Shown here one piece after another: positions 18,572 to 27,015 of a DNA stretch of 64,000 nucleotides. Each line of letters starts with the position of its first letter. The stretch's first letter is position 1. Made by a program: the position numbers and the translations under genes. A model generated the notes under the pieces. It searched no databases and had not been told where the DNA came from. It was given only the letters and a program-made list of their open reading frames with translations. The stretch covers positions 2,728,001 through 2,792,000 of the forward strand of contig NZ_CP187259.1 in NCBI RefSeq assembly GCF_049676595.1, written 5' to 3'. Source of the stretch: Methanocella_A sp049676595. GTDB taxonomy: Archaea; Halobacteriota; Methanocellia; Methanocellales; Methanocellaceae.

Positions 18572-18901
18572 TTAGTCCCCAGAGCTGCCTTGCGGCATCT
18601 TTTTTGCCAGGTCATCCAGCTTCTTCCGGTTCTCCTCCAGCTTCCTGAGAAGCTCCTCTCTGCGCTGGCGGATGATCTCGATGTTACCGTACTCGTCTAT
18701 GTACTTAGCCATGAAATCTTCGACGATCCGGTTCGAGTCTCCGTGGTTGATTTCGCAAACCTGGTAAAACCGGTCGAGGGTCTTCTTCGTGATGCTGAAG
18801 GTGGCCCGGGCTTTGCGCTCGTCCTCAGGCAGCTCGGGGCGGCCCCTGGATCGCTTGACAGAGTTTTCGGCCAGAGATAGTTGTTCATTGTACTGGGACA
18901 T
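18572..18901 (-). CDS. Small protein with ribbon-helix-helix-like segment and coiled coil
   Basis: A 109-residue protein. After an RGRPELPEDERKA stretch it has a short strand-helix-helix pattern (ARATFSITKKTLDRFYQVCEINHGDSNRIVEDFMAKYIDEY region) that resembles a ribbon-helix-helix DNA-binding domain. The C-terminal 40 residues are a charged coiled coil (RQRREELLRKLEENRKKLDDLAKK). The ATG at 18901 has GAGGTG 6 nt upstream; a GTG three codons earlier overlaps that site. Probably co-transcribed with the coiled-coil gene upstream (24-bp gap). A regulator role is inferred from the fold pattern only. Confidence 0.6.
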   Translation of the reverse strand: MSQYNEQLSLAENSVKRSRGRPELPEDERKARATFSITKKTLDRFYQVCEINHGDSNRIVEDFMAKYIDEYGNIEIIRQRREELLRKLEENRKKLDDLAKKMPQGSSGD

Positions 18902-18925
18902 AGGGTTCACCTCATCAAGTGATAA

Positions 18926-19153
18926 TTAATCCTGCAGCCCGATCTTTGCCTGCAGCTTGTTGATCGAATCGGTGACATACCTGGCTTTCCGCTCCAGATC
19001 GGTGATCTCCCGCTCGATATCGGTGAGAGACGATCGTTTCCTCTCGATCTCCTCGTTGTACCGGTAAAGCTCTTTAACGTGGGAGCAGAGCGTTTCTGCC
19101 AGCGTATCGATATCCTCTTCCCCGCCGAGTTTTCCGGATGATTTCGACCGCAT
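18926..19153 (-). CDS. Small coiled-coil protein
   Basis: A 75-residue protein, mostly one long charged helix with heptad-like spacing (SHVKELYRYNEEIERKR, ITDLERKARYVTDSINKLQ). I see no known family. The ATG at 19153 with AAGGGTG upstream is preferred over an in-frame ATG 24 codons earlier that would add an unrelated leader. It is the first gene of a probable two-gene unit with the RHH-like protein downstream, so the two may form a complex through their coiled coils. Confidence 0.55.
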   Translation of the reverse strand: MRSKSSGKLGGEEDIDTLAETLCSHVKELYRYNEEIERKRSSLTDIEREITDLERKARYVTDSINKLQAKIGLQD

Positions 19154-19341
19154 AAATACACCCTTATATAATTTATTGAATACCAATCGGTTGCTGTCTA
19201 TAAATAAGTTTCTATTCTCTTCCAATAAAAATAAATGATAGGATATCAGATCGAATACCTAGTTTGTAGAGGCTCCTTAAAACTTATGGCCGGTGATCAA
19301 ACTATTTATAATCTGCAAGCCCAGTATAGTCTGACATCCCC

Positions 19342-19692
19342 ATGGTCGGCTTTGACTCCCTGCTCCTGATAGGCATAGTAGCCCTGCTGCTTTTCGGCCC
19401 GGATAAGCTACCGCAATACCTGCGGGAGCTGGGCAAGATTTACGCGGAGATCAAGAAAGCACAACGGGAGTTCGAAAGAGAGCTGAACCAGTCACAGGAT
19501 GCGCTTGTTTCTAAGCCGGTTGTCAGGCCCCCTTCCGAGAAAGTGGTGGGCATAGCAAGGAAGATGGGAATCGCTACGGAGAATAAGACGGAAGATCAGC
19601 TGTTATCAGAGATTGCTGCGGCAGTCCCCCGGCAGCCAGCTGCACCCCTGGAGGACTCTGTCAGCCCACAGGGCGGCAAGAAAGATATTTAG
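19342..19692 (+). CDS. tatA: Twin-arginine translocase TatA/TatB-like subunit
   Basis: A 116-residue protein with the TatA/B plan: one short N-terminal membrane helix (LLLIGIVALLLF), the hinge F-G-P-x-K-L-P (FGPDKLPQYLRELGK), an amphipathic helix, then a charged, unstructured tail. In the family it forms the protein-conducting part of the Tat pathway for folded proteins. No tatC is present in the window. The tail (about residues 60-116) is long for a small TatA and includes PxPSEKVV and QPAAP segments. It is followed by a PqqD-like gene 25 bp downstream, so the two may be co-transcribed. Confidence 0.75.
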   Translation: MVGFDSLLLIGIVALLLFGPDKLPQYLRELGKIYAEIKKAQREFERELNQSQDALVSKPVVRPPSEKVVGIARKMGIATENKTEDQLLSEIAAAVPRQPAAPLEDSVSPQGGKKDI

Positions 19693-19717
19693 CCGATAAG
19701 CGCCTCTGTTTGACTAT

Positions 19718-20098
19718 ATGGCAGGATTCGTGGCTACCAAGGGAAACGGCGCGAAAATCCCTTACAAAAAATACATGCAGTCCAGGCCGGTACGCAACGA
19801 CAAGGTGGACTGGGAAAAGCTCAACTCCGACGTCATCAAGCTTTACCTGCCCTACAAGAAGACAGCCATGATGAAGCTCCTCGGCCGGTTCATCGACATC
19901 CCCGACGAACGCAGCTTCCGGTTCAACCCCATGGGCTCCATGGTCTGGGAACTCTGCGACGGCAACAACACGGTCGAAGAGATTAAAGAGATCATTCTCA
20001 AGCGCACCAAGAGCAGCGACAAAGACGTCGAAAAGAGGCTGTCCAAGTTCATCAACCGGCTCATCAGGAATGAGCTCATCACCCTCGACACGTCGTAA
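19718..20098 (+). CDS. PqqD family protein
   Basis: A 126-residue protein whose C-terminal half matches the PqqD fold: RFNPMGSMVWELCDGNNTVEEI with the family hallmark of a short turn and a helix ahead of the C-terminal winged-helix-like part. PqqD-type domains bind peptides for radical-SAM RiPP enzymes, but many archaeal members are free-standing. No radical-SAM partner lies nearby. The N-terminal 55 residues are an unusual basic extension (KIPYKKYMQSRPVRNDKVDW). Start ATG 19718 is 25 bp after the Tat gene. The link to the GSDH pair at 12-2365 is only a possibility. Confidence 0.65.
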   Translation: MAGFVATKGNGAKIPYKKYMQSRPVRNDKVDWEKLNSDVIKLYLPYKKTAMMKLLGRFIDIPDERSFRFNPMGSMVWELCDGNNTVEEIKEIILKRTKSSDKDVEKRLSKFINRLIRNELITLDTS

Positions 20099-20169
20099 AT
20101 TAACTTTTTTCAAAATACCAGCCATAGTAAATAGTTTTCATACCACTGCAAGCACTCCGACTGTTTAAA

Positions 20170-20725
20170 CCACAGCGGAACGGCTCTTTATCCTGACAAT
20201 TGTAGATCAAATTTTTAAACCACGGCGGCACGGCGACACAAAGACAGAGCGATCTACGACTAGCCGGATGGTAACTGGAACCACGGCGGCACAGCGACAC
20301 AAAGACAGAGCGATCTACGACTAGCCGGATGGTAACTGGAACCACGGCGGCACAGCGACACAAAGACAGTGGCAAACCGGTAAAAGTGAACTCTTTTTTA
20401 GTCCACGGCGACACCAAGACAGAGCATTAACCATAAGCTTGCTATCCAATCGTTTCAGCCTGACTTACGATCAATAGCCTGAAGGGAGCAAAATATATTT
20501 GTCTCCGTGCCGTCAGCCCGCCGTGCCGCCGTGGATCAATAAAAAAGGTGCCTATCTATTCGGGTACGGGTTGTCTCCGTGTCGCCGTGCCGCCGTGGTT
20601 TAAATAACCATCCTGCTATCGTTTCCCGCATTGTCTCTGTGTCGCCGTGCCGCCGTGGTTAGAACGTCTGTTTTCCCGTTGTCGGGATAAGGAGCCGTGC
20701 CGCCGTTGTTCAAATATTCTGAGTT
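20170..20725. repeat. Family A repeat element, copy A2
   Basis: Same orientation as A1. The left part has forward CCACGGCGGCAC words, including a near-identical 61-bp tandem duplication (20220-20280 and 20281-20341). The middle shares non-word sequence with A1: AAAGTGAACTCTTTTT, then AGTCCACGGCGACACC, then AGAGCATTAACC and CCAATCGTTTCAGCCTGA. The right part has reversed words (GTCTCCGTGTCGCCGTGCCG). It lies between convergent genes, PqqD-like and fibrillarin. Confidence 0.85.
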
Positions 20726-20733
20726 GGTAGTAT

Positions 20734-21399
20734 TTAGTAGCGGCAGAGTACGGCGAGATGGTCTTTGTGTAAAGGCTCGAGGGAGACGGTCTGTAATACC
20801 TCGAACTTTCGGGACAGGGTGTCGACTTCACGCCTGAAGATGGTCTCGGTGTCTTCGGTGATGCTGATGCTGCGGGCTTTGATGGCGACGACCACGTGCC
20901 CGCCTTTGGAAAGGTACTTTTCAGCATTGGCCATGGCGATGGAGGCCTGGTCCGGCTGGGCTACGTCCTGGTAGATGAAGTCGACTCGGTCGATGAACGG
21001 GGGATACTTTTCCGGATAGCGGGCGTCTGCGATGATGGGGATGACGTTGGTGCGGGGCTCGATGGCCGTGAGCAGGTCTCTTGCGGGCCTGGCGGCGAAC
21101 TCTACGGCGAATACTACTCCGTCCGAGACAATGTCCGAGACGTGGGTCACCGTGGTGCCGCTGGCGGCGCCGAGATACAGGACTCGGGAACTGCGGCCAA
21201 GGGGGATTTTCATTCCCTTGATGAGCATGGAGGATAGCTTGCTCGTTACCGGGCTCCACGGCCGGTAGTAAGTTCCTTCGAACTCCGTCGCATCATCCTG
21301 TTTGAAAGTGGTACGGGTGGCCAGAAGCTCTTCTTCACCTGCGGTGAGATAATAAGTATTGTCGATGCCCGCGGGCCTGGCTCTGGTGATCGAGCTCAT
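20734..21399 (-). CDS. flpA: Fibrillarin-like rRNA/tRNA 2'-O-methyltransferase
   Basis: The catalytic subunit of the archaeal C/D-box RNP, which methylates ribose 2'-OH groups on rRNA and tRNA using SAM. This 221-residue protein has the family-typical start (RPAGIDNTYYLTAGEEE-like region), the SAM motif VLYLGAASGTTVTHVSD, the acidic motif VFAVEFAARPARDLL, and the C-terminal VVVAIKARSISIT with the catalytic Lys, then LEPLHKDHLAVLC. It overlaps nop5 by 4 bp, the usual archaeal pairing. Its 3' end abuts the family A2 repeat. Confidence 0.95.
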   Translation of the reverse strand: MSSITRARPAGIDNTYYLTAGEEELLATRTTFKQDDATEFEGTYYRPWSPVTSKLSSMLIKGMKIPLGRSSRVLYLGAASGTTVTHVSDIVSDGVVFAVEFAARPARDLLTAIEPRTNVIPIIADARYPEKYPPFIDRVDFIYQDVAQPDQASIAMANAEKYLSKGGHVVVAIKARSISITEDTETIFRREVDTLSRKFEVLQTVSLEPLHKDHLAVLCRY

Positions 21400-22292
21400 G
21401 CTTTTGGCCTCCTCTGCCCGCCGCGGAGCCGGGTAGCTCTGGCGCGGACGTCTGAGCCGAGGTCCATGCGTTCCCCGGAATATGCGTCAACTCTGGCTGC
21501 GATGGTGGCACGGCCGGCGATCATGCGGGACATTTTGCCCCGGAGACGCTTGGGTGAGCCGCTGATGAGCGGGTGTCGGTATATGAAGCCGTGCTTGGGA
21601 GACGGAGTGCCTTCCCGGATATGCTTGAAGAGCGCTTCACCGGCACCCATCACCTGGAGGGAGCCTGCGGGCAGCTTTGCCAGCCTGTCGAGGCCTCCGG
21701 CGCGGGCGATCAGCCTGGCGCCAAGCAAGGGGCCGAGCACGTCCGACAGGTTGGGTGCTACGTCATCCATGCAGGCCATGATATATTGCTCCAGAGCTTT
21801 TCGCTCGTCGGACAGGACTTGTGCAGCCCGGGCAAACCCCTGCATGGCTGCGATATCGATCGCTGTCAGCGGAGCTCCGGGGGGCACCTCGCCCGGGGCG
21901 AAGTTGAGAATAGCAGTAATTATTTCCTGAGGCCGGGCCCGGTGCTGGGGATAGTGAATGCCATACCACTCGGTCAGCCGCTCGGAAACTTCATTGTAAG
22001 CGTCGTGAATGGTATCGAGGGCTTTGATCGACTGGACGATGTCTGCATCCTTGCCCGAGAGCAGAGCCTGAATTCGGCTTCTGGCAACCAGGATAGCCGT
22101 GTCGTGCACCAGCCGGACGTACTCGGCCGGAGAGCTGCATAGCCCCGCTTCGATGGCAATTTTTTCAAAATCCAGACTATGGATCGATTCGGAGCTCTCG
22201 GCGCAGCCCGCAAAAGCGGCCAGCTCTTCGGGCGTCTTTCCGGCGATTTTCCAGCCGCCCCCGGTGGCCTGCTCTCCGAACCACACCTTCAT
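21396..22292 (-). CDS. nop5: Nop5/Nop56 C/D-box RNP scaffold protein
   Basis: Bridges fibrillarin and L7Ae on C/D guide RNAs. The 298-residue protein has the central coiled coil and a Nop domain. Family features include the LTAIDIAAMQGFARAAQVLSD region, CMDDVAPNLSDVLGPLLGARLIARAGGLDRLAKLPAGSLQVMGAGEALFKHI (spanning the RNP-binding GAGEALFKH turn), and the Arg-rich HPLISGSPKRLRGKMSRM stretch followed by a basic tail. The N-terminal domain that contacts fibrillarin is short and divergent. It sits 6 bp after mptG and overlaps flpA. Confidence 0.93.
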   Translation of the reverse strand: MKVWFGEQATGGGWKIAGKTPEELAAFAGCAESSESIHSLDFEKIAIEAGLCSSPAEYVRLVHDTAILVARSRIQALLSGKDADIVQSIKALDTIHDAYNEVSERLTEWYGIHYPQHRARPQEIITAILNFAPGEVPPGAPLTAIDIAAMQGFARAAQVLSDERKALEQYIMACMDDVAPNLSDVLGPLLGARLIARAGGLDRLAKLPAGSLQVMGAGEALFKHIREGTPSPKHGFIYRHPLISGSPKRLRGKMSRMIAGRATIAARVDAYSGERMDLGSDVRARATRLRGGQRRPKA

Positions 22293-22298
22293 ATTATC

Positions 22299-23240
22299 TT
22301 AAACCTCGGTCAGCTCGGCGCCCAGGTTTCTGGCGCGAGTCTTGATCACCGTGCAGTTCTTGACAAGGCGCTTTGCCTCGGCCTCTACTTTAGAAGGCTG
22401 GTCTGTGATCGCGTAGATCGTGGGCCCGAAGGAACTCATTCCGACACCCGGGGCGCCAGTTGACCTGATGGCTTCGATCAGTTCTCTCGATCCCGGCTGA
22501 AGATCGATTTCGCACTTTTTGAAGCCGAGCTCCTGGATGGTGTTCACTGCCTTGCCAAACGTGTCCATATCCTTCTCTACAAGGGCGGGCAGCATCTGCA
22601 TGAGGATGACGTGGCTGAGCCGCTCCACTTCGTGAAGCGGCACAGGGCAAAGCTTGGCGAACATGTCCTTCTCGTAGACGTCGTAAGCACCCTTGGCAGG
22701 AGGAATCACGAGCACAAGGTCCCAGTCTTCCGGGAAGTCCCGCTGCAGAATAACCGGTGCAGGAGGCACGCCTTTGGAAAACGAGCTGGGCAGAAAAGCA
22801 TTCTTGGCGTCCATGCGGTGGCCGCCGTCGAGGATAAAGCCGCCGTGCTCGAAGGAGCCGATGCCGATCCCGGACGTCCCGCCCCTGCCGATCTTCGCGG
22901 CGACGTCCCGGGGCGTAAGCCCTAACCCGTAAATGGTGGACATGGCCATACCCGCCGCAAGCGCAGCCTGGGTGCCGGACCCAAGCCCGATGTGGTTCCA
23001 GTAGGACTTTTTGATCTTGAGGTCGATGCCCCTGCCGGGCAATATTGTCTCGCATGCCTTCCGCATTCGTTCGTTCAGCTCGGGATCGCCGCTGACCTCT
23101 ACGGTATCTGCCGGCTTTGCCTCCAGCACGATACATGGCTCCTCCAGCGTGATCCCTATCCCGCCGTCGACCCGGCCCAGAGAGCCGTTCATATCAATAA
23201 GCGTCATGTGGATGCGGGAAGGGGTCCTGATTCTCAGCAT
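22299..23240 (-). CDS. mptG: Beta-ribofuranosylaminobenzene 5'-phosphate synthase
   Basis: Joins PRPP to 4-hydroxybenzoate or 4-aminobenzoate with loss of CO2 and PPi, the committed step to the arene part of methanopterin. The 313-residue protein is of the GHMP kinase superfamily: TPSRIHMTLIDMNGSLGRVDGGIG at the start and the glycine-rich IGLGSGTQAALAAGMAM motif. RGGTSGIGIGSFEHGGFILDGGH is the RFAP-synthase-specific region. The ATG at 23240 has AGGAGG 4-5 nt upstream, much better than the in-frame ATG 14 codons earlier. Heads the mptG-nop5-flpA operon. Confidence 0.9.
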   Translation of the reverse strand: MLRIRTPSRIHMTLIDMNGSLGRVDGGIGITLEEPCIVLEAKPADTVEVSGDPELNERMRKACETILPGRGIDLKIKKSYWNHIGLGSGTQAALAAGMAMSTIYGLGLTPRDVAAKIGRGGTSGIGIGSFEHGGFILDGGHRMDAKNAFLPSSFSKGVPPAPVILQRDFPEDWDLVLVIPPAKGAYDVYEKDMFAKLCPVPLHEVERLSHVILMQMLPALVEKDMDTFGKAVNTIQELGFKKCEIDLQPGSRELIEAIRSTGAPGVGMSSFGPTIYAITDQPSKVEAEAKRLVKNCTVIKTRARNLGAELTEV

Positions 23241-23539
23241 GCTCCTCCTAAATGTATCGAATGAATCAATTAACCCTGCCATGTAGCATAACTGTATCGC
23301 TTTTCGGGGTTAAAAGATCGGATGCGTGGGACAGGCCTAAGATAGGTATCGAGACATAATTGACATAACTCGATACCAGCTACTTCAGCCCCATATGCCC
23401 GGACGGGCCATAAATACAAAAGCCCCCGCCAGGATTTGCCATAAGGTATGGATGCATGCCGGTTGCTGCATTGCAAGCCGGGCAAGACGCGGGGTGAATT
23501 TTTCTTGTTATACCCAAAAATATTCTTTGTGATATATCC

Positions 23540-23806
23540 ATGCCAAGGGGAACTTTTGCCAGACCGTTTAACATGACACGCAGCTTCCGGGATGTCGAGT
23601 GGTCGCTACCGCGCAGGAAAGGCCAGACTAAGCGGTGTCCGGCCAGGAATAAGGAATTTGATAAGTACGCGGTCATCGAGCTGATGGAATCGCAGGATAT
23701 CGGGGAGATACAGTACTACTGCCCGCATTGCGACGAGCTGGTGATCCGGGAGTTTGTCAGCCCGGATCGTCGCAAGATGGATATCATCGATCCGTCCCAT
23801 ACCTGA
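23540..23806 (+). CDS. Small hypothetical protein with a CPHC motif
   Basis: An 88-residue protein I do not recognise. It has one Cys in KRCPARNKEF and a CPHCDE motif in IQYYCPHCDELVIREF, which could form part of a zinc site, followed by a strand-like acidic tail. The ATG at 23540 has no strong ribosome-binding site; an ATG at 23573 (MTRSFRDVEW) is an alternative. It lies 63 bp before the DNA methylase gene and may be co-transcribed. Coding status is supported by the plausible composition and the lack of a competing frame, not by homology. The spacer 23283-23539 contains nothing else clear. Confidence 0.5.
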   Translation: MPRGTFARPFNMTRSFRDVEWSLPRRKGQTKRCPARNKEFDKYAVIELMESQDIGEIQYYCPHCDELVIREFVSPDRRKMDIIDPSHT

Positions 23807-23869
23807 CCTGGCTCCACCAGTATCCAAACCTTTAACCTTTTTAAGGGTCATATCCCGTTGGATTAACCC

Positions 23870-25945
23870 ATGGCACGGGACAGGCTTAACGGCAGCCTTA
23901 CCGATCGGTACTTACGGCTGATCGGCACGATGGCGGCAGAATCCTTCGGCGGAAATATGGCAGCAGCAAGAGCTTATGCTGATGATGCGCTGGTATCCTG
24001 CCTCTTATCGAATGCCGGCTTTTCGGGAGCGGAGAGTTCAACCGGTAAGAGTGCCCGGTTGGAATCTATCGCAGACCTGATTCAATCGATGGATGACCCG
24101 GCCGAAGACCTGTGCAGGCTACTCGATGCTTCCAGGATCAGGATTAAAAGCCAGATAACCCGAGATACAGGAGTCGTTTATACTCCGGCGGCAGTGGCCC
24201 GGTTCATCTGCAAAAGGACGATAGAACAGTGGCTGCTGCGGCAGGTAAACAGGCAATCTGACCGCTCATGGGGAACTCTCGCCGAGATTCTTGACTCTGG
24301 CTCCCTGACAGAGGCCGGGAAAGCGCTGGAACAACTGAACAGGGTGAGTGTACTTGACAGCTCCTGCGGTACTGGCATCTTCCTGCATGCGGCGACCGAA
24401 GAGCTGGCCCGGCTGAAAGAGGCTTTTGGCAGAGATGGTAGGACCGGCGGCCAGGTTTTTCACGAGACTCTGGAGAATAACATCTACGGCATGGACATCG
24501 ACGGGAATGCCCTGAAAGCGGCCAGAGCAAGGCTATTATTTTCACTGAGAAAAGCTGGCTGCGACGGATGGAAGAGCACCGGGTTACGCCTGACGAAAAA
24601 TAATGTTTTGCTGCCCGATTCCGCATCCCCGGAAGATTCGGGGTTCGACATAATAGTAGGCAATCCTCCGTACATGCGTGTCAAAAGCATGTATCGCGGG
24701 GAGAGCGACAGCCGGAACAGAAAAAAAGTGTTCGCATCGGACATCATGAAGAGCGGCCTATACAAGCTACAGGACGGCAATCTCAACCTCTACAAGCTGT
24801 TCATAGAGCGTAACCTCTCGCTGCTGAAAGCTGACGGCAGCCTGGGCCTCATTATCCCGTCATCCTTCCTGAACGAGACGTCTTCGGAAAAGCTGAGGCG
24901 CCACATCTTTGATACCTGCTCTATCGGAGAGATCGTAGAGATACCTGAAAAGGCCCGGGCGTTCGATCGGGTCAACCAGGCAACGGCAATTATAGTTTTA
25001 CACCGGGGAGAACCTGGCAGCCAGTTCAGCCTGCGGCTTGGCGCCGACGTAGAGACCCTTGAAGGGGAGTCCATATCAGTCAACCTGGACGAGCTGAAGA
25101 CCCTCACAAACAGCCGCATGGAAGTACCGCTGCTAACGGCCCCGGCGATCGAGTGGACCATGCTGAAGCACCTGCGGAAAGTGCCGCCCTTCAAAGGCGA
25201 CGGCCATTTTGCCGCAGCAGGCGACATATGCGTCGGGCACCTGGACGAGACGATTGACAGGGAGTTCGTATCGGAAATCCCGACAGGGAACATGTTCATC
25301 AAAGGAATCCACCTACACGAGTACTGCGTGGATCTTTCGGAGACCGGTGCCAGCCCCCGGTGGGTGAACAAAAAGGGGCTCCTGGAAAAGCGGCCTTCCG
25401 CTGCCAGAGTCATCGAGCAGCCCCGCATCATCGGCCGCAACACCATAAACAAAGCCTGCCGCCGCCGGCTGAAATTTGCCCTCCTGCCCCCAGGATACGT
25501 CTGCGGCAACTCGATCAAGCAGATTGTCATCACGGACCCGGAAATTCAGCCGCTCTACCTCCTCGGCCTGCTCAACTCGGCGGTGCTGAACTGGTACTTC
25601 GAGGTCTTCTGCTCCCAGAACAACGTCCGGAACTACAGTATCGAGGCGCTGCCGATACCGAGGGCGCCAGAGCAGGTACAGGATGCCATTGCGTATGTTG
25701 CCCGGAAGATTATGGAGACAGACGGGAAGACGAGAGAATACCTGGACAGGAGGCTTATGGATGCGCTGGTCTACGAGATATACTTCACGGACATGCACAT
25801 GCTGTCCTCGGCAGTGCTGGCAGCCATCGGTGAGCCTGCGGACGCAGAGGCGCTCATAGGGGACGATATCAGGCGTATCATAGAGATGATCGAGAGCCGG
25901 GAAGGGTTTAAGATCACTCAACGGGCTACATATCGCCTGACTTGA
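23870..25945 (+). CDS. Adenine-type DNA methylase with specificity domain (Eco57I/TaqI-like), orphan
   Basis: A 691-residue protein. An N-terminal helical part leads to TRDTGVVYTPAAVARFICK, the SAM-binding motif VLDSSCGTGIFL, the acidic NIYGMDIDGNAL motif, and the catalytic N-6 adenine motif NPPY (about residues 265-268). The C-terminal third resembles the TaqI-like target-recognition domain, with GLLNSAVLNWYFEVFC and NVRNYSIEALPIPRAP typical of type IIG/Eco57I methylases. No PD-(D/E)XK nuclease domain or neighbouring restriction gene is visible, so it appears to be a solitary methylase. It would methylate adenine in an unknown site. The start ATG follows an A/T-rich promoter-like spacer. Confidence 0.8.
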   Translation: MARDRLNGSLTDRYLRLIGTMAAESFGGNMAAARAYADDALVSCLLSNAGFSGAESSTGKSARLESIADLIQSMDDPAEDLCRLLDASRIRIKSQITRDTGVVYTPAAVARFICKRTIEQWLLRQVNRQSDRSWGTLAEILDSGSLTEAGKALEQLNRVSVLDSSCGTGIFLHAATEELARLKEAFGRDGRTGGQVFHETLENNIYGMDIDGNALKAARARLLFSLRKAGCDGWKSTGLRLTKNNVLLPDSASPEDSGFDIIVGNPPYMRVKSMYRGESDSRNRKKVFASDIMKSGLYKLQDGNLNLYKLFIERNLSLLKADGSLGLIIPSSFLNETSSEKLRRHIFDTCSIGEIVEIPEKARAFDRVNQATAIIVLHRGEPGSQFSLRLGADVETLEGESISVNLDELKTLTNSRMEVPLLTAPAIEWTMLKHLRKVPPFKGDGHFAAAGDICVGHLDETIDREFVSEIPTGNMFIKGIHLHEYCVDLSETGASPRWVNKKGLLEKRPSAARVIEQPRIIGRNTINKACRRRLKFALLPPGYVCGNSIKQIVITDPEIQPLYLLGLLNSAVLNWYFEVFCSQNNVRNYSIEALPIPRAPEQVQDAIAYVARKIMETDGKTREYLDRRLMDALVYEIYFTDMHMLSSAVLAAIGEPADAEALIGDDIRRIIEMIESREGFKITQRATYRLT

Positions 25946-26109
25946 GATTATGGCTCATCGACGCCTGGCCGTTAAGATTTTAGGTATTATGTTTGTTTTT
26001 AGGTCAATTCATCTGTTCTGGCATGGTACCTCAGCAGTTTTCTTCATGGTCCGAGCCGAAGGCTCGAAAAAATCTATATGCTCCTTCCACCTTTTTTAAG
26101 CTGGATACT

Positions 26110-27015
26110 ATGAAGATCACTTGTAACGCCGGCGGCCTCACGCTGAAGAATCCGACGATTCTGGCAGCAGGAGTGCTTGGGACTACGGGAGCCTCTCTGA
26201 AGAGGGTCGCGTCCATGGGCGCGGGGGCCGTGGTCACTAAATCGATCGGCACCGAGCCGAAGCTCGGCCACCACAATCCGTCGATGATTCGCCTGGAAGA
26301 AGGCTACATCAATGCGATGGGGCTGCCAAACCCGTCCTACGGGGAGTTCAGGCAGGAGCTGGAGATTGCGAAAGAGGCAGGAGTGCCGGTGATCGCCAGC
26401 ATTTTCGGGGCGACCCCGGAAGAGTTCACCACTGTAGCGAACGGCCTGCCCGGGGCGGACGCCTACGAGCTGAACGTAAGCTGCCCTCACGCCAAAGGTT
26501 ACGGGATGCAGTGCGGGACTGACCCTGAGCTGGTCAAAGCGATTACGAAAGCGGTTAAAGCGACTGTCAAGGTGCCAGTCTGGGTTAAGCTTACTCCCAA
26601 CGTCACGGATATCAAGCCAATCGGCCTGGCTGCCCAGGAAGGCGGCGCCGACGCAGTGGTAGCAATTAATACCCTGAAGGCCATGGCCATCGACATCAAC
26701 ACTGGCTGGCCGATTCTTGGGAACCGCTCTGGCGGCCTGTCGGGCCCGGCGGTCAAGCCGGTCGCAGTCAAGTGCGTTTACGATCTTTATGAGACTCTTG
26801 ACATACCAGTCATAGGCGTGGGAGGAGTATCCAACTGGGCCGATGCGATCGAATTCATGATGGCCGGCGCCTGCGCCGTAGAGATTGGCTCTGCAGTGTA
26901 CGAGGACATCGGCACCTTCGCGTCGGTATCGATGGGCATATCGGATTACCTGGACAGGAAAAACATGCAGCTGAAAGACATTATAGGGATGGCCCACAGG
27001 AGGGTTAAGCAGTGA
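26110..27015 (+). CDS. pyrD: Dihydroorotate dehydrogenase, catalytic subunit (class 1B)
   Basis: Oxidises dihydroorotate to orotate in pyrimidine synthesis, using FMN. The 301-residue protein has the class 1 start (LTLKNPTILAAGVLG), the ATNCIG-like SKSIGTEPKLGH segment, NVSCPHAKGYGMQCG with the class 1B catalytic Cys, VPVWVKLTPNVTDI, and GVGGVSNWADAIEFMMAGA. The ATG at 26110 matches the family start; an in-frame ATG at 25993 would add 39 residues of leader without similarity. Its stop overlaps the pyrK start by 4 bp, as expected for the class 1B heterotetramer. Confidence 0.93.
   Translation: MKITCNAGGLTLKNPTILAAGVLGTTGASLKRVASMGAGAVVTKSIGTEPKLGHHNPSMIRLEEGYINAMGLPNPSYGEFRQELEIAKEAGVPVIASIFGATPEEFTTVANGLPGADAYELNVSCPHAKGYGMQCGTDPELVKAITKAVKATVKVPVWVKLTPNVTDIKPIGLAAQEGGADAVVAINTLKAMAIDINTGWPILGNRSGGLSGPAVKPVAVKCVYDLYETLDIPVIGVGGVSNWADAIEFMMAGACAVEIGSAVYEDIGTFASVSMGISDYLDRKNMQLKDIIGMAHRRVKQ

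Noticed and set aside
19718..20098. PQQ biosynthesis locus around the PqqD-like gene
   Set aside because: No PqqA, B, C or E gene is nearby, and stand-alone PqqD-like proteins are common in archaea.
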